Positions 60,390 to 64,000 of a DNA stretch of 64,000 nucleotides are shown here, piece after piece. How positions within the stretch are numbered: the first letter of the stretch is position 1; each line of letters opens with the position of its first letter. The notes beneath the pieces were generated by a model, which was not told where the DNA came from, ran no database searches, and was given only the letters and a program-made list of their open reading frames with translations. Made by a program: the position numbers and the translations under genes. The DNA comes from Hydractinia symbiolongicarpus (lineage: Eukaryota > Cnidaria > Hydrozoa > Anthoathecata > Hydractiniidae), in assembly GCF_029227915.1 (NCBI RefSeq), contig NC_079879.1, positions 19,222,001 through 19,286,000 on the forward strand. The letters are read 5' to 3'.

Positions 60390-61523
60390 TGGGTGATGTC
60401 CGTGGGCGTGGTATCAACATTAAAATCATGCTAATATAGTTTGTGAAAAGACTAAAAGTTTTTTGTACTATTTTATTTAAAATTTGTTTGCTACAACTAT
60501 TTGCAAGGCTACTTACTCCATTTTTGTTTTGGTTATAAAATTTATGCCCTGTCGTTTTTTGTTTTGATTATTAACGAAAACCAATCAATTTTCAGTAGTT
60601 TTTAATCTAGCATAATTTATGCGCTACACTACCAATATCTTAAACATTTTTAACAAAGGAAAGATTATTTAGAAAACGGGGTTACTTTAAAATAAACTTT
60701 GAAAATGTACCTTCTTTTTTCTATCCATCCTCCTAGGTTATATATTGTTTCAGGAATTCATTGCGCTGTATTTAAACTTATTCTTTTCTGATTTGTCTGA
60801 TTTCTTAGGTTTTTGGACGGTTAGGCACTAACTCATTGCATTGGACTGACGCAAATATACTTGGCAAGATTAGTAAAGCCATTCCAATGCGCTTAAATTT
60901 GTTAAAGTTGTTTTTCACCGCGTAGGTAACTACGAACCACCTGGGGACAAAATGGAATCATTTTCCTAAAGCTGGAGCAACACAATCGTTTTAGAACAGA
61001 CGAGTTGATGACGTCGTCAAAAAAAACGTTTATAATCAATATCTATTTAAACTGTTTGTAAAAAGCACATCTTTTCCGCTACTTGCCTAACTAAGTAGAT
61101 TTTTCAACGAGTCAATGTTCCAGTAATTAATAACTCGGTACGACGAAAAGGAAAGCAAGACTGAAATCTTCGTCAGTTTGTAATAGTTGCTATCTACCAA
61201 GTTATCTTTGAAAATAAGACATTGGTTTAAAAGAGGGCATTTTGACCACACGACTCATTTAAACCTCAAGCTGAATAGCGTTTAAAGTGTTCTCCATTAG
61301 CTCCTATTAAAAATCTTATATTGTCTTTTTCGCGTGTTATCGAAGAAAACCTTCAGAACAATTTACATATAAAATAGATTTAAAAAACCCTTAATTTAAA
61401 GGTTGGCACTATAGGATAGTAAAATTAAGAAAATGTGATAAAATAAGATATTAACATGTGAATGGGACATATGCTCCATTCTTCTTTTCCCGCAAATCAC
61501 GCAACGAGGAAAGAGTTAAGAAA
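60390..61523 (+). repeat. ~1.1-kb upstream block of gene A, unit 3
   Basis: Copy of 29041-30172. Confidence 0.75.
61447..61475 (+). promoter_or_regulatory. Shared upstream block, gene A unit 3
   Basis: GATATTAACATGTGAATGGG followed by ACATATGCT, one base different from unit 2. Confidence 0.5.
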
Positions 61524-61791
61524 ATGAAGATTTTACTCCTTTTATTGGTGGTTTTAACAAAAAAATCTGGAAGTCATTACTACGAGCAGAAAACGGTAGC
61601 ATCATCATCTGTGGCTATAAAACATAATACGCTAATAGTGGCATGTGTTTTTTATTGCAAGAAATTCAATTCGTTTGCAACAGTGATAGAAGAACGAAAA
61701 ACATTTGACGATTGTTATTGTGTGAAAGAAAAAGAAAAAGACAGTGACGATTCAAACAGCTCAACTGACGATGTTCTCTTGAAACCGATAG
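61524..61791 (+). CDS. Gene A, unit 3: first exon only (gene continues past the window)
   Basis: Intact 268-nt exon 1 with signal peptide, CVFYC and CYC pairs and G|GTTAGT donor. It differs from units 1 and 2 by single residues (for example KKFNSF for KKFDSF). Exon 2 would be expected roughly 4-5 kb downstream, beyond 64000. Confidence 0.8.
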
Positions 61792-62206
61792 GTTAGTCTC
61801 TTTTACCTGTAATTTTTTATTTTTATTATTTCTTTCAAGAAAATTGCTTGTGAATTACGCATTTCTCCAGCATTTTTTATAACAAAGCTCTTGCCGAGAC
61901 AAACCCATAAGCCCATCAGCTGGATTAGTCTCTTCCCACTGAAGGCTGGTTTTCACTTGTCTGGATCGTACCGGATCAGATCAGGATGGGATCGAAATAT
62001 AATCCGATCCAGATTCATGTAAAGATTTCCACTTCTGAAAGAGCGCGAATTTTCATTTAAAAAATGTAAACAAAGGTGGCTGCAATAAATATTAGAATCT
62101 TGCTACTTTTAATGATTTTAAGGAACAAATAAAAAAAAAGATAGTGCGTAAGAAATTCCATGAAAGAAAACAGAAATACCATCTATTAATTTAGGATCTA
62201 CACCTC

Positions 62207-62695
62207 TTTGATAACATTTTTCTCGAAACAATATTGCATGTTACCTGGAAAATACGAAAAATTCTTATGTTATGTTGCACCATTCATTTCTAAATTGAAT
62301 TAAAAACGTGAAGGCATATCTGCTGATCAACATTTGTGCATAAATTTAAGGTATCTAGTGACCGGAGATGCAAAATCTACCATAGCGGGCAGTTATCGCA
62401 TCGGAACTACAAAAGTTGGTAGAATTATAAGTGAAACATGCCATATGTGAAAAATGTCGGGCGCAGGACAATTGAAATGTCCATCAACGCAAGTTGAATG
62501 GAAAAAAAGAGCTGCAAGGTTCGAGAAACTTTGGCAGTTCCCTTACTTTATTGACACAATTGATGGAAAGCATGTGGTAATGCAAGCCCCAGCACGTGAA
62601 GGTCCACCTTTTTTTAATTATACAAAGACCCACAGCATAGTATTAATGGCGTTACGCAATGAAGTTTTTATTAGTTGATATTGGTGATAGTGGCC
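62207..62695 (+). pseudogene. HARBI1-like nuclease fragment, unit 3
   Basis: Copy of 723-1203 and 30856-31340. The IDGKHVVMQAP frame is open through NEVF. An extra in-frame TAA lies near 62301. Confidence 0.75.
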
Positions 62696-63739
62696 GCCAA
62701 TATATATATATATATAGATACATGTATACGGGTATTATAATATAGACTAGCTGGAAAACCCTGCGTCGAAACGCCGGGGTAAGCCATCAATGACGAAGGG
62801 AAGTAAGTAGAATAAAAAAAACTTACCTTATAACACAGCATAACATTTCTTAGGGGATTGCTCAAGTAGTAACTCGTGTGATGTTTTCTACTAAAAAAAG
62901 AAACAATTCAACACTCATGCAGATACAAATTTGATAGGTTCAGGATTGCTGGTCCCCCGAACATTTATGTTGTTCGTATTAGCTGCTTCTCACAGGGGTA
63001 TCGGTTTAGCCAAAAGGTTATCCAAAGAAAAAAGTTTAGGATAATCTTCATTCCATTGTAGCCAGCTTTAAACCAAAATATATAGAGTTTAACATTAGAA
63101 CTTCAAATTTTTGAGAGAATGTAAATTACGAACTAATTTAATGATTAAATGTAGCTACGTTCAAACATTACAACGTTAACGTGAACGTAAACGTTACATA
63201 ACACCAGTAGACATAAAACAGGCTAAAGATGAATAATACAATGGTTTGTGTAGAACTTGTTGCATTGAGTAAAATAACTGTCTATGATATTAACAAAGCG
63301 AAGTAAAATAACTATATGAGAAAAAGAACTAAACATAAAGATTAAACAAGTCTAAAAGGCATCAGACTGAGTTTTTTAATTTTTGACAAAAGATTCTTTA
63401 TGTATCATATTTTTTGAAATAAACTATAAATATTAGAAATACTAACTATGCAAAATATTGATATTGGCTAAAACTGACTACTGATGCCATTAATGCGAAA
63501 CTGAGGAAAAGCAGGCAAACCTTTCATAGAAGACTGACAAAGAGCCCAAGATTTTTAAATATCGTATTTTTTTTAAATAAACTATGAATAATAGTAGTAT
63601 TGATACTAACTATGCAAAAGACTACGAACATTATTACGTTATCTGCAAAATATTGACAGTGGTATTTTGGGCTAAAACTGAATACTAAGACAACTGTATT
63701 AAATGCCAAACTAAGAAAAAGAGGGCCGAGGCCGCTCCC

Positions 63740-63812
63740 GCTTGTTTGTGTTGTTGTTGTTGTTGTTTGTGTTTTTGCTGTTGTAGTAGCTGCTGTTGTT
63801 GTTGTTGTGGAA
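63740..63812. repeat. (TTG)n-rich microsatellite, unit 3
   Basis: Abuts the private deletion; the GC-rich segment present before the repeat in units 1 and 2 is missing. Confidence 0.85.
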
Positions 63813-63931
63813 GCTGGTGCTATTGTTGTGGAAGCTGGCATTGAATTTGTAGAATTATCAAATTTGTTAAATCTTGACATTTTTAGGCAGCCTAAAAATA
63901 AGTAATTTAAGTAAAGTTGCATGAACATTAA

Positions 63932-64000
63932 CCCTATTCGGTCCCTTGACGGTTTTTTTTAATAACTCTTCAATGCTATGTTGCATGGGTACAATGCTTA
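63932..64000. mobile_element. piggyBac-type MITE, older copy, unit 3 (partial)
   Basis: CCCTATTCGGTCCC after TTAA at 63928-63931; the rest is outside the window. Confidence 0.7.

Larger units (their letters stand above)
30173..61523. repeat. Tandem array unit 2 (~31.4 kb)
   Basis: Second complete unit, colinear with 16-30172. It has extra material at 34405-35145 (MITE), about 38652-38940 and about 50201-50330, and a replaced segment after gene C. Confidence 0.9.
61524..64000. repeat. Tandem array unit 3 (partial)
   Basis: Third start of the array. It has its own private deletion of about 270 bp near 63740 relative to units 1 and 2. Confidence 0.85.
61943..64000. mobile_element. PIF/Harbinger-type relic, unit 3 (partial)
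   Basis: Left end AGGCTGG after TGA (61940-61942); right end lies outside the window. Confidence 0.7.

Overview
The window is eukaryotic and animal-like. It is AT-rich and has spliced genes with GT-AG introns, microsatellites and several classes of degraded DNA transposon. Secreted discoidin/fucolectin-type proteins, PIF/Harbinger, piggyBac-type and RecQ+DUF6589 transposon genes, and low GC together suggest a cnidarian, perhaps a hydrozoan. The taxon is a guess from gene content only.

The window is dominated by a tandem array with a unit of about 30-31 kb. Unit 1 runs from about 16 to 30172, unit 2 from 30173 to 61523, and unit 3 starts at 61524 and leaves the window. The units are nearly identical but carry many private indels. 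Each unit has the same order: gene A, a 6.1-kb two-gene DNA transposon, an exon encoding a PPSY-tailed peptide, gene B, a reverse-transcriptase relic, gene C, and an orphan first exon D.

Genes A and B are intact two-exon genes. Exon 1 is always 268 nt and encodes a signal peptide, a four-cysteine N-terminal segment and an acidic linker. Exon 2 encodes a fucolectin-like F5/8-type C domain with four cysteines. C is a pseudogene in both units. D has an intact exon 1 but no exon 2 that I can find before the next gene A. All paralogs share a 29-bp upstream block and a GTTAGT splice donor.

The large transposon (9879-15978 and 41065-47208) has 67-bp terminal inverted repeats. It carries a RecQ-family helicase on the + strand and, converging on it, a protein on the - strand with a ZAD-type zinc finger and a DUF6589 domain. 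Unit 1 keeps a full-length helicase but a more broken DUF6589 gene. Unit 2 keeps a longer DUF6589 frame but a broken helicase with DEAH changed to DKAH. The likely relatives are helicase-carrying Academ-type transposons, which I recall from memory and could not check.

Intron 1 of gene A holds a PIF/Harbinger relic with an older TTAA-flanked piggyBac-type MITE nested in it. Unit 2 carries a second, younger MITE copy just beyond the Harbinger relic, inserted into a site that is still empty in unit 1. Single-base homopolymer indels account for many of the frameshifts, so some apparent pseudogenes could be assembly errors.
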